Below, one piece after another: positions 1 through 5,340 of a stretch of DNA of 5,340 nt. The DNA comes from an uncultured Alphaproteobacteria bacterium. Its GTDB lineage: Bacteria > Pseudomonadota > Alphaproteobacteria > Caulobacterales > Parvularculaceae. A program made the translations under genes and the position numbers. A model generated the notes under the pieces. It worked only from the letters and a program-made list of their open reading frames with translations. It searched no databases and had not been told where the DNA came from. The stretch lies in contig CALAZI010000224.1 of NCBI GenBank assembly GCA_937895955.1, forward strand, positions 1 through 5,340, written 5' to 3'. Numbering within the stretch: position 1 is the stretch's first letter; each line of letters opens with the position of its first letter.

Positions 1-37
1 GGCTAAACACAATCACGGCGCAACGCATAACCATAAT

Positions 38-43
38 AAGGAC
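38..43 (+). promoter_or_regulatory. Ribosome binding site of the membrane methyltransferase gene
   Basis: AAGGAC lies 8 bases upstream of the ATG at 52, and this supports that start. A second ATG at 45 is in another frame and sits only 1 base after the motif, too close to be used well. The leader at 1-37 is relatively A/T-rich, but I see no convincing -35/-10 pair in it. The promoter, or an upstream gene of the same operon, probably lies to the left of the window. Confidence 0.6.
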
Positions 44-51
44 TATGAGTC

Positions 52-711
52 ATGACCGTCGAATCCGCCGCGCCGAGCTATGGCTTATGGGCGCTCGTTA
101 TCCTCAATTCGGCCGTGTTCATCATCTTCGCCTTCAGCTTCGCGAAGCCCCAAAGCGCGCGCGATTGGCGATCGTTCGGCGCTTTCAGCGCCTTCATCGT
201 CGCACTTTTCACCGAGATGTACGGATTTCCGTTGACGATTTACGCCCTCTCGGGATGGCTTCAGTCGCGCTTTCCCGGCATCGACTGGTTCGCGCATGAT
301 TCCGGACATTTGCTGGAGATGATTTTCGGCTGGCGCGGCAATCCCCATTTCGGGCCGTTTCATCTGATCAGCATCGCGTTGATCTTCGCCGGCTTCTGGT
401 TGCTTTCGGCGGCATGGCCGGTTCTCTATCGGGCGCAGCAGGCCGGCGAGCTGGCGACGACGGGCCTTTATGCGCGAATGCGGCATCCGCAATATGTCGG
501 GTTTGTTCTCATCATGCTCGGGTTTCTGTTTCAATGGCCGACATTGCTGACGCTCGCCATGTTTCCTGTTCTTCTCTTCATGTATTGGCGTTTGTCGATC
601 GGCGAAGAGCGGGAGGCGGAGGCGCAATTCGGCGAGGCGTATCGCAACTATGCGAAGGCGACGCCAAGATTTTTTCCAAACCTGTTCAAGAGATCGCCGG
701 CCTTAGGATGA
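52..711 (+). CDS. Membrane-bound isoprenylcysteine carboxyl methyltransferase-like (ICMT/PEMT superfamily) protein
   Basis: A 219-residue integral membrane protein with hydrophobic segments at roughly residues 11-30, 42-66, 103-123 and 148-180. The C-terminal half carries the superfamily signature: GLYARMRHPQYVG at 138-150, then an EERE cluster at 185-188, then an AYRNYAKATPRFFP tail. In ICMT and phospholipid methyltransferases this region binds S-adenosylmethionine at the membrane face. The N-terminal half is an extension not found in minimal ICMT proteins. It contains TEMYGFPLTIY (54-64) and a histidine/methionine-bearing loop (H82, H86, M90, H99, H104). The substrate cannot be told from the sequence; bacterial members are mostly uncharacterised. 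The next gene, 60 bases downstream on the same strand, is a DUF5676 protein. That pairing, with DUF411 nearby, suggests a metal-resistance setting, which is inference. The fold family is quite certain and the function is not. Confidence 0.88.
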   Translation: MTVESAAPSYGLWALVILNSAVFIIFAFSFAKPQSARDWRSFGAFSAFIVALFTEMYGFPLTIYALSGWLQSRFPGIDWFAHDSGHLLEMIFGWRGNPHFGPFHLISIALIFAGFWLLSAAWPVLYRAQQAGELATTGLYARMRHPQYVGFVLIMLGFLFQWPTLLTLAMFPVLLFMYWRLSIGEEREAEAQFGEAYRNYAKATPRFFPNLFKRSPALG

Positions 712-757
712 AGACATGCGGACACTCCGCCGCATGGCGCTCTCAACATCATCGATG

Positions 758-765
758 AAGAGGAG
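758..765 (+). promoter_or_regulatory. Ribosome binding site of the DUF5676 gene
   Basis: AAGAGGAG ends 6 bases before the ATG at 772, a good Shine-Dalgarno match at normal spacing that fixes the start of the small membrane protein. The 46 bases between the preceding stop codon and this site show no clear terminator, so cotranscription with the methyltransferase gene is likely. Confidence 0.65.
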
Positions 766-771
766 AACCCA

Positions 772-1050
772 ATGAGCGAAAAAAATCGAACGAACGCGAC
801 GCTAAAATTGGCGGTGTTTCCGTTGGGCATGAGTCTTGGTTTCTTCCTGGCGATCAGCTTCGCGCTGTGCGTCGGGTTCGATCTGCTCTTTCCCTATTAT
901 GCGATGCATGAATCCTGGCAGGCGCTTCTTCCCGCCTTCACATGGATCAGTTGGGGTTCATTTGCTCTCGGGGTAGCGGAGACGTTCTTTTACGGATGGT
1001 ATGCCGCGCTATTGATCGGCCCGATCTACAATTTCTTCGCACGAGGTTAG
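772..1050 (+). CDS. Small two-helix membrane protein, DUF5676 family
   Basis: A 92-residue protein with a short charged N-terminus (MSEKNRTNAT) and two hydrophobic regions at about residues 12-40 and 55-85, so an inner-membrane hairpin is expected. The pattern SFALCVGFDLLFP (29-41), a central tryptophan and LLP stretch, then GVAETFFYGWYAALLIGPIYNFF (67-90) matches my memory of DUF5676 membrane proteins. One cysteine (C33) sits in the first helix. No catalytic motif is visible and the molecular role is unknown. Family members are usually this short, so the gene looks complete. It follows the membrane methyltransferase gene by 60 bases on the same strand and precedes the nuclease gene by 69 bases. 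Recalled association with heavy-metal resistance clusters is context only. The call as a real gene is firm; the family assignment is good but made from memory. Confidence 0.85.
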   Translation: MSEKNRTNATLKLAVFPLGMSLGFFLAISFALCVGFDLLFPYYAMHESWQALLPAFTWISWGSFALGVAETFFYGWYAALLIGPIYNFFARG

Positions 1051-1107
1051 TTTCGACCGCCTATCAAGGCTCGTGAAATTATCGTCGCCGCATAAAGCGC
1101 GCGTCCC

Positions 1108-1115
1108 AAGGAGGT
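1108..1115 (+). promoter_or_regulatory. Strong Shine-Dalgarno site of the nuclease gene
   Basis: AAGGAGGT is a near-perfect complement of the 16S rRNA 3' end, 4 bases before the ATG at 1120. It is the strongest ribosome binding site in the window. It heads the three-gene unit whose later members have only weak sites and rely on overlap with the preceding gene. Confidence 0.8.
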
Positions 1116-1119
1116 TTTA

Positions 1120-2484
1120 ATGGCGATTTCGCTTTCATTTCTGGGCGCCGCCGGAACCGTCACCGGTTCGAAATATCTGATCGAGACCGACGCCCGGCGA
1201 ATCTTGGTCGATTGCGGCCTCTTTCAGGGGCTGAAGGCGCTTCGGTTGAAAAATTGGAAGCCGCTCGGCGTCGATCCGGCGACGATAGACGCCGTCATCC
1301 TCACGCACGCTCATCTTGACCATTCGGGCTATCTGCCGGTTCTCGCCCGCAACGGTTTTGAGGGACCGGTTTTCGCGACATCGGCGACGCGGGATTTCTG
1401 TTCGATCTTGCTCGCCGACAGCGGACATCTGCAGGAGCGCGACGCCGAGTATGCAAACAGGCATGGTTTTTCAAAACATCAGCCCGCGCGGCCGCTTTAC
1501 ACTGAGCGTGACGCCGAAGACTGCATGTCCTTGTTTCGACCGCGCCCGTTCGGCAAGGATTTTGAGATTGCCGAAGGAGTGCGCTGCCGCTTTCGACGGG
1601 CTGGCCATATTCTGGGCGCCGCGACAGTCGAACTCACCTTGGGCGGGCGCACTTTGGCGTTTTCGGGCGATCTCGGACCGCCCGATTCGGCCACGATGGT
1701 CGATCCGGCGCCGATATCAAGGGCCGACTATCTTGTTGTCGAGTCGACCTACGGCGATCGCGCGCATGACAGGCGCGATCCTGAGGACGTATTCGCCGAC
1801 CTCATCAATCGCGTCGCGGCGCGCGGCGGCACCATTCTCATTCCATCATTTGCGGTCGGCCGGGCGCAGACGATCCTTTTTCACCTTGACCGGTTAAAGC
1901 GCGCCGGACGGATCCCGGAAATTCCGATTTTTCTGGACAGCCCGATGGCGATCGACGCCAGCGAAATCTTTTGTCGACACATTGACGATCACCGACTGAC
2001 GGATTCGCAATGCAAAACCTCGTGCGCCGTCGCCGACTATGTTCGTGACTCAGAAGCCTCAAAGCGTCTCGATCAAACTGAAATGCCGAAGATCATTATT
2101 TCGGCGAGCGGCATGGCGACAGGGGGGCGCATATTGCACCACTTGAAAGTCTACGCGCCAGACGAGAAGAGCGCTCTCGTTTTCGCCGGGTTTCAGGCGG
2201 CCGGCACGCGCGGCGCCGCAATCGTCCACGGAGCGCAATCGGTAAAGATACATGGCGGACATGTCCCTATTCGCGCTGAGGTGCGCAATCTCAATATGCT
2301 TTCCGCTCACGCGGACGCCGGGCAAATAATTGATTGGCTGCGAAAGTTTGAGGAACCGCCTACGCGGACATTCGTAACGCATGGCGAGCCGGCCGCCGCT
2401 GAAGCGATGAGCAAACGCATAGGGGCGGAACTTGGTTGGCGAACCGACACGCCCACTCTCGGCGATCGAGCCGAGCTCGCTTGA
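1120..2484 (+). CDS. MBL-fold beta-CASP ribonuclease-like protein (RNase J / CPSF73 superfamily)
   Basis: A 454-residue metallo-beta-lactamase protein with the complete beta-CASP motif set. The zinc-binding motif THAHLDH is at residues 62-68, the next metal ligand H163 in AGHILGA, and D184 in FSGDLG. The beta-CASP motifs are E208 in VESTYGD (motif A), H397 in SAHADA (motif B) and H421 in VTHGE (motif C). Family landmarks IPSFAVGRAQ (241-250), ISASGMATGGRILHHL (327-342) and GFQAAGTRG (357-365) are also present. No signal peptide is seen, so it should be cytoplasmic. Characterised relatives such as Thermus TTHA0252 and archaeal/eukaryotic CPSF73-type proteins are zinc-dependent RNA endo- or exonucleases. 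The length fits the compact bacterial type, without the KH domains of archaeal members or the RNase J C-terminal domain. All metal ligands are intact, so activity is expected; the RNA substrate is unknown. The stop codon shares a base with the start of the phosphorylase gene. Confidence 0.93.
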   Translation: MAISLSFLGAAGTVTGSKYLIETDARRILVDCGLFQGLKALRLKNWKPLGVDPATIDAVILTHAHLDHSGYLPVLARNGFEGPVFATSATRDFCSILLADSGHLQERDAEYANRHGFSKHQPARPLYTERDAEDCMSLFRPRPFGKDFEIAEGVRCRFRRAGHILGAATVELTLGGRTLAFSGDLGPPDSATMVDPAPISRADYLVVESTYGDRAHDRRDPEDVFADLINRVAARGGTILIPSFAVGRAQTILFHLDRLKRAGRIPEIPIFLDSPMAIDASEIFCRHIDDHRLTDSQCKTSCAVADYVRDSEASKRLDQTEMPKIIISASGMATGGRILHHLKVYAPDEKSALVFAGFQAAGTRGAAIVHGAQSVKIHGGHVPIRAEVRNLNMLSAHADAGQIIDWLRKFEEPPTRTFVTHGEPAAAEAMSKRIGAELGWRTDTPTLGDRAELA

Positions 2485-4031
2485 TGATCGCATTTGATAT
2501 CGGATTGCAGAGCGGGGCGATGATGGAAAATAAAGCTGGCAATGAACTGCGCGCGCGGCGGCTCGGCGTCGACACTCACCAGGAAGCCGTCGTTTATATG
2601 AGGCGAGATTGCCACGTCTGCAGGGCAGAGGGATTTTCCGCGCATGCGCGCGTCAGCGTTTCTCACGGAAGCCGGTCCGTTATTGCGACAGTCAATCTTG
2701 TCGCAGACTATCTTCTTGATCGCGGGGAGGCCGGGCTGTCGGAATCGGCATGGCGCCGGTTGGAATGCGCGGACGGCGCGACCCTTGTCATTTCGCACGC
2801 GAAAGCCGTCGATTCATTGAGCGCGGTCCGCGGCAAGATTTACGGGCGCGTATTCGGCGGCGGCTCGCTCGGATCAATCATGCGCGACATTGTCGGCGGC
2901 CGCTATTCCGATATCCAAATATCGTCCTTCGTGACCGCCTGCGCAGCGCGCGGCCTCAGCGACGATGAAGTCACCGGGCTTACCCGCGCCATGATCGCCG
3001 CTGGCGAACGCATCGAATGGAGCGCCCCGCTCATCGTCGATAAGCATTGTGTCGGCGGTCTTCCGGGGAACAGGACGACGCCGATCATCGTTTCGATCGC
3101 CGCGGCGTGCGGCCTCACCATGCCGAAGACGTCGTCCCGGGCGATCACATCCCCCGCCGGCACAGCCGATGTCATGGAGACGCTCGCTCCGGTCGATCTC
3201 GATCTGGCCGCAATGCGCCGCGTCGTCGAGCGTGAAGGAGGATGCGTCATTTGGGGAGGCGCCGTCAGCCTGAGCCCGGCCGACGACACGCTTATCCGGA
3301 TTGAACGCGCCCTCGACATCGACAGCGAGGGTCAGCTCGTAGCGTCGGTCCTGTCGAAGAAAGCCGCAGCCGGCGCGACGCATCTTGTAATCGACATGCC
3401 GGTCGGGCCCACGGCGAAAATCAGGTCGGAGGCTGACGCCGATTCGCTGGAGAATAGTCTTTTGCGGACGGCAAAAGTTCTCGGATTAAACACGCAAGTC
3501 ATCAGAAGCGATGGCCGCCATCCTGTCGGGCGCGGCGTCGGGCCCGCCCTGGAGGCTCGCGACGTAATGGCTGTCTTGCGCGGCGCAACGGATGCTCCGC
3601 AGGATCTCAAGCGCCGGGCGATTGCGCTCGCCGGAGCTCTATTGGAGCTCGCGAGGATAGCGCCGCCGGGCGAAGGCGAAGCGATCGCCTTGGGCGCGCT
3701 CGACGATGGACGCGCGTTGCGCAAATTCGAGGCGATCTGCGAGGCGCAAGGCGGCATGCGCTCGCCGCCGACGGCCCGCCATATGAGAGCGGTCGATGCG
3801 CTAATGAACGGCCATATCACCGCGATCGATAATCGACGTCTTGCTCGCGCCGCGAAACTCGCCGGCGCCCCCGCGGCGAAGGCGGCGGGGCTCGAATTGC
3901 GCGCGTTTCCTGGACAGCGCGTTGAGAAAGGGCAACCTCTCTTTATGTTGCATGCGGAAACGCGCGGCGAACTTGATTACGCGCTCGACTATGTCGAAGC
4001 CCATCCGCCGATATTCGAGATTCAGCAATGA
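2484..4031 (+). CDS. Thymidine/AMP phosphorylase-family protein (nucleoside or nucleotide phosphorylase)
   Basis: From the ATG at 2484 the product is 515 residues, longer than E. coli-type DeoA (about 440) and close to archaeal AMP phosphorylases (about 500). An N-terminal domain (about 20-105, including RRLGVDTHQEAVVYM and the cysteine pair CHVC at 43-46) precedes the catalytic region. Catalytic landmarks are KIYGRVFGGGSLG (118-130), DKHCVGGLPGNRTTP (186-200), and PKTSSRAITSPAGTADVME (214-232), the phosphate-binding and substrate region. The C-terminal domain contains GQRVEKGQPLF (477-487). The family splits a nucleoside or NMP with phosphate into a base and ribose 1-phosphate or ribose 1,5-bisphosphate. 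The length and the motifs favour a nucleotide substrate, which is inference. The ATG at 2484 overlaps the previous stop by one base. ATGs at 2520 or 2523 would give 503 or 502 residues and are possible. An upstream TTG at 2436 would overlap the nuclease gene by 49 bases and is less likely. Confidence 0.92.
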   Translation: MIAFDIGLQSGAMMENKAGNELRARRLGVDTHQEAVVYMRRDCHVCRAEGFSAHARVSVSHGSRSVIATVNLVADYLLDRGEAGLSESAWRRLECADGATLVISHAKAVDSLSAVRGKIYGRVFGGGSLGSIMRDIVGGRYSDIQISSFVTACAARGLSDDEVTGLTRAMIAAGERIEWSAPLIVDKHCVGGLPGNRTTPIIVSIAAACGLTMPKTSSRAITSPAGTADVMETLAPVDLDLAAMRRVVEREGGCVIWGGAVSLSPADDTLIRIERALDIDSEGQLVASVLSKKAAAGATHLVIDMPVGPTAKIRSEADADSLENSLLRTAKVLGLNTQVIRSDGRHPVGRGVGPALEARDVMAVLRGATDAPQDLKRRAIALAGALLELARIAPPGEGEAIALGALDDGRALRKFEAICEAQGGMRSPPTARHMRAVDALMNGHITAIDNRRLARAAKLAGAPAAKAAGLELRAFPGQRVEKGQPLFMLHAETRGELDYALDYVEAHPPIFEIQQ

Positions 4032-4930
4032 CTTTCGATCCGTTGATAGTCAATTTGCCTCGCAATGCGCGCATGGCGAAAAACCTCGCGCGGACGCTCC
4101 AATGGAAACGCGGCGCGCTTGTCGCCCGACGTTTTCCGGACGGCGAGACCTATGTTCGGCTCGGCGGCGATGTCGCGGGGAAGGACGTCATTCTGGTCGA
4201 CACGCTGGTTCGACCTGATGCGAAATTCCTACGATTGATCTTTGCGGCCGCCGCCGCGCGCGAAAACGGCGCAAACTCGGTCGGACTTGTCGCGCCCTAT
4301 CTCGCCTATATGCGGCAGGATCGTCGTTTCAAGCCGGGCGAGGCCGTCACCTCCAGGCATTTTGCGGCCGCGCTCGATCCCTGGATCGACTGGCTCGTGA
4401 CCGTCGATCCCCACTTGCACCGGATCACGGCGCTTTCGGACGTCTATAGCATCCCTGCGCATGCCGTTCATGCGTCGCCGGCGGTCTCGCGGTGGATTCG
4501 TGAGAATGTCGAAAATCCGCTTCTGATCGGTCCCGACGATGAGAGCCGACAATGGGTCGAAAACGCGGCGCAAAAGGTCGGCGCTCCCTTTTTGATTCTC
4601 GAAAAGACCCGAAAGGGCGATCGCGATGTTCGAGTCGCCGTGCCTCAAGTCGAAAAATGGCGCCGCCATACGCCCGTTTTACTGGATGACATCATCTCGA
4701 CAGGGCGCACGATGATCGAAACGATCGGTCATTTGAAAAATGCCGAAATGCGCGCTCCCGTTTGCGTCGCGGTGCACGGCGTCTTTGCGACAGGCGCATA
4801 TGAGGAGCTACGAGCGGCGGGCGCAGGCCGGATCGCGACGACAAACACAATCACCCACGACAGCAACGCGATCGACATCGCGTCGCTATTGGGCGATGCG
4901 ATCAAATCGATGCTCATTAATTATCATTGA
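4028..4930 (+). CDS. Ribose-phosphate pyrophosphokinase (PRPP synthetase), short archaeal-like type
   Basis: A 300-residue protein of the PRPP synthetase family, which transfers pyrophosphate from ATP to ribose 5-phosphate to give PRPP and AMP. Visible landmarks are RRFPDGETYVRL (34-45), APYLAYMRQDRRFKPGEAVTSR (89-110) forming the ATP-binding part, TVDPHLHR (125-132) with the active-site histidines, the catalytic flexible loop start EKTRKGDRD (192-200, with K193 and R195), and the PRPP-binding loop VLLDDIISTGRTM (217-229). The type I phosphoribosyltransferase fold appears twice, as usual in this family. It is somewhat shorter than the housekeeping bacterial enzyme (about 315) and its motif wording resembles archaeal and class III-like enzymes. 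Its ATG overlaps the phosphorylase stop in an ATGA arrangement, and only a weak GAGA site lies upstream, so translational coupling is expected. A separate housekeeping prs gene probably exists elsewhere in the genome; that cannot be seen here. Confidence 0.92.
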   Translation: MTFDPLIVNLPRNARMAKNLARTLQWKRGALVARRFPDGETYVRLGGDVAGKDVILVDTLVRPDAKFLRLIFAAAAARENGANSVGLVAPYLAYMRQDRRFKPGEAVTSRHFAAALDPWIDWLVTVDPHLHRITALSDVYSIPAHAVHASPAVSRWIRENVENPLLIGPDDESRQWVENAAQKVGAPFLILEKTRKGDRDVRVAVPQVEKWRRHTPVLLDDIISTGRTMIETIGHLKNAEMRAPVCVAVHGVFATGAYEELRAAGAGRIATTNTITHDSNAIDIASLLGDAIKSMLINYH

Positions 4931-4940
4931 TGCGATTGGC

Positions 4941-4982
4941 GCGCATGCGCTTGCATAATACGCCGACCGCCGCTGATCGGCG
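4941..4982. terminator. Possible bidirectional terminator or regulatory hairpin region between convergent genes
   Basis: The 84-base gap between the two convergent stop codons (4931-5014) holds a perfect palindrome GCGCATGCGC (4941-4950) and a separate hairpin with a 6-bp stem CGCCGA/TCGGCG (4961-4966 with 4977-4982) and a 10-base loop. Neither is followed by a T-tract on either strand, so a classical intrinsic terminator is not shown. The position between convergent genes is the main reason to suspect termination. Confidence 0.3.
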
Positions 4983-5014
4983 ATGACCAGGATTGTTCGC
5001 CCATTCTCGCGCGC

Positions 5015-5340
5015 TTAGCCGCCGTATCGCGCGAATACGCTTCGCGAGCCGGCTTTGTCCAACAAGATGACGTCAAAAGGTTGAACGCCTTGCGCGCTTT
5101 CCATGCCCGGGGACCCGATCGGCATGCCGGGAACGAAGAGCCCGATTGCATCTGGACGCGTAGAGATCAGCTCTTTGATCGCATCAACGGGCACATGACC
5201 TTCGATCACATAGCCGTCGATCAACGCGATGTGACATGACGCAAGGTCCGCCGGGGCGCCGAGCCGTGCGCGTTCGGCTGAAATGTCCGGAAGGTTGACG
5301 ACCCTGATTTCAATCCCCGCGCGCTTCACATGCTCAACCC
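5015..5340 (-). CDS. DUF411 domain-containing metal-binding protein (partial, 5' end outside window)
   Basis: The gene is read leftward and ends with TAA at 5017-5015. The reading frame stays open to the window edge, giving 107 complete codons. The first visible residues, VEHVKRAGIEIRVV, match the family segment that follows a Cys-rich N-terminal motif (of the type CGCCxxWVEH), so the GTG at 5329 is an internal valine and the true start lies to the right. Further landmarks are ASCHIALIDGYVIEGHVP (33-50 of the visible part), with C35 and H36, and VPGMPIGSPGME (69-80), rich in methionine. DUF411 proteins are small, often exported, and are repeatedly found in copper or silver resistance loci, where they are thought to bind metal. 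The thioredoxin-like cysteine motif and any signal peptide cannot be checked here. Family assignment is confident; function is by association. Confidence 0.88.
   Translation of the reverse strand, partial: VEHVKRAGIEIRVVNLPDISAERARLGAPADLASCHIALIDGYVIEGHVPVDAIKELISTRPDAIGLFVPGMPIGSPGMESAQGVQPFDVILLDKAGSRSVFARYGG

Larger units (their letters stand above)
1120..4930 (+). other. Three-gene transcription unit: beta-CASP nuclease, nucleotide phosphorylase, PRPP synthetase
   Basis: Three same-strand genes are joined by a 1-base overlap (TGATG at 2482-2486) and a 4-base overlap (ATGA at 4028-4031). Only the first has a strong ribosome binding site. This is a clear sign of one transcript with coupled translation. 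Whether transcription starts in the 69-base gap before 1120 or reads through from the membrane-protein genes cannot be decided: I see neither a clear promoter nor a terminator in that gap. Confidence 0.8.

Noticed and set aside
85..627. Minus-strand 180-residue open frame opposite the methyltransferase gene
   Set aside because: It is charged, low-complexity and lacks any family resemblance, while the plus strand encodes a clear membrane methyltransferase.
1059..1070. GCCT-ATCA-AGGC mini hairpin after the DUF5676 gene as a terminator
   Set aside because: The stem is only 4 bp and no T-tract follows, so it is too weak to call.
2436..2483. Extension of the phosphorylase N-terminus to the TTG at 2436
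   Set aside because: It would overlap the well-supported nuclease gene by 49 bases, uses a rare start codon, and adds an Arg/Ser-rich stretch that looks like out-of-frame translation and not a conserved domain.
2874..3383. Long minus-strand open frames inside the phosphorylase gene (also 3332-3820 and 2307-2798)
   Set aside because: They are antisense to a strongly conserved enzyme, are Arg/Ala/Ser-rich as expected of GC-rich shadow frames, and show no recognisable domain.
4229..4669. Minus-strand 146-residue open frame opposite the PRPP synthetase gene
   Set aside because: The plus strand here carries the conserved PRPP synthetase motifs, and the antisense product matches nothing I recognise.
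5015..5329. DUF411 gene as a complete short gene starting at GTG 5329
   Set aside because: The frame continues open to the window edge with V-E-H before the valine, matching the internal family segment, so the gene is 5'-truncated by the window and is not a short complete gene.

Overview
The window is a GC-rich, densely packed bacterial segment. Codon use (frequent GCG, GGC, CGC and GAT/GAC) and the protein styles suggest an alphaproteobacterium, most likely Hyphomicrobiales and possibly a methylotroph or methanotroph-like lineage. The lineage is inferred from general appearance; there is no rRNA or other marker in the window. Five complete genes lie on the plus strand and one partial gene runs in from the right edge on the minus strand. 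No tRNA, rRNA, insertion sequence, CRISPR array or long repeat was seen.

Left part (1-1050): two small membrane-protein genes, each with a purine-rich ribosome binding site. The first is an ICMT/PEMT-like membrane methyltransferase with an N-terminal extension. The second is a 92-residue, two-helix DUF5676-type protein. From memory, such pairs are often found in copper or heavy-metal resistance islands. The DUF411 gene at the right edge points the same way.

Central part (1120-4930): a tight three-gene unit. It starts with a strong AAGGAGGT site and encodes a beta-CASP metallo-beta-lactamase (RNase J/CPSF73-like) nuclease, then a thymidine/AMP phosphorylase-family enzyme of the long, archaeal-like type, then a short archaeal-like ribose-phosphate pyrophosphokinase (PRPP synthetase). 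Each downstream gene overlaps the previous one by 1-4 bases, so translation is probably coupled. Read together, the unit resembles an RNA-to-nucleotide-to-phosphoribose recycling module: RNA cleavage, phosphorolysis of the nucleotides, and PRPP chemistry. That reading is an inference and is the most interesting point in the window.

Right part (4931-5340): an 84-base gap between convergent genes, holding a perfect 10-base palindrome and a 6-bp hairpin without a T-tract, followed by the 3' portion of a DUF411 metal-binding protein gene on the minus strand. Its start and the N-terminal cysteine motif expected for the family lie outside the window.
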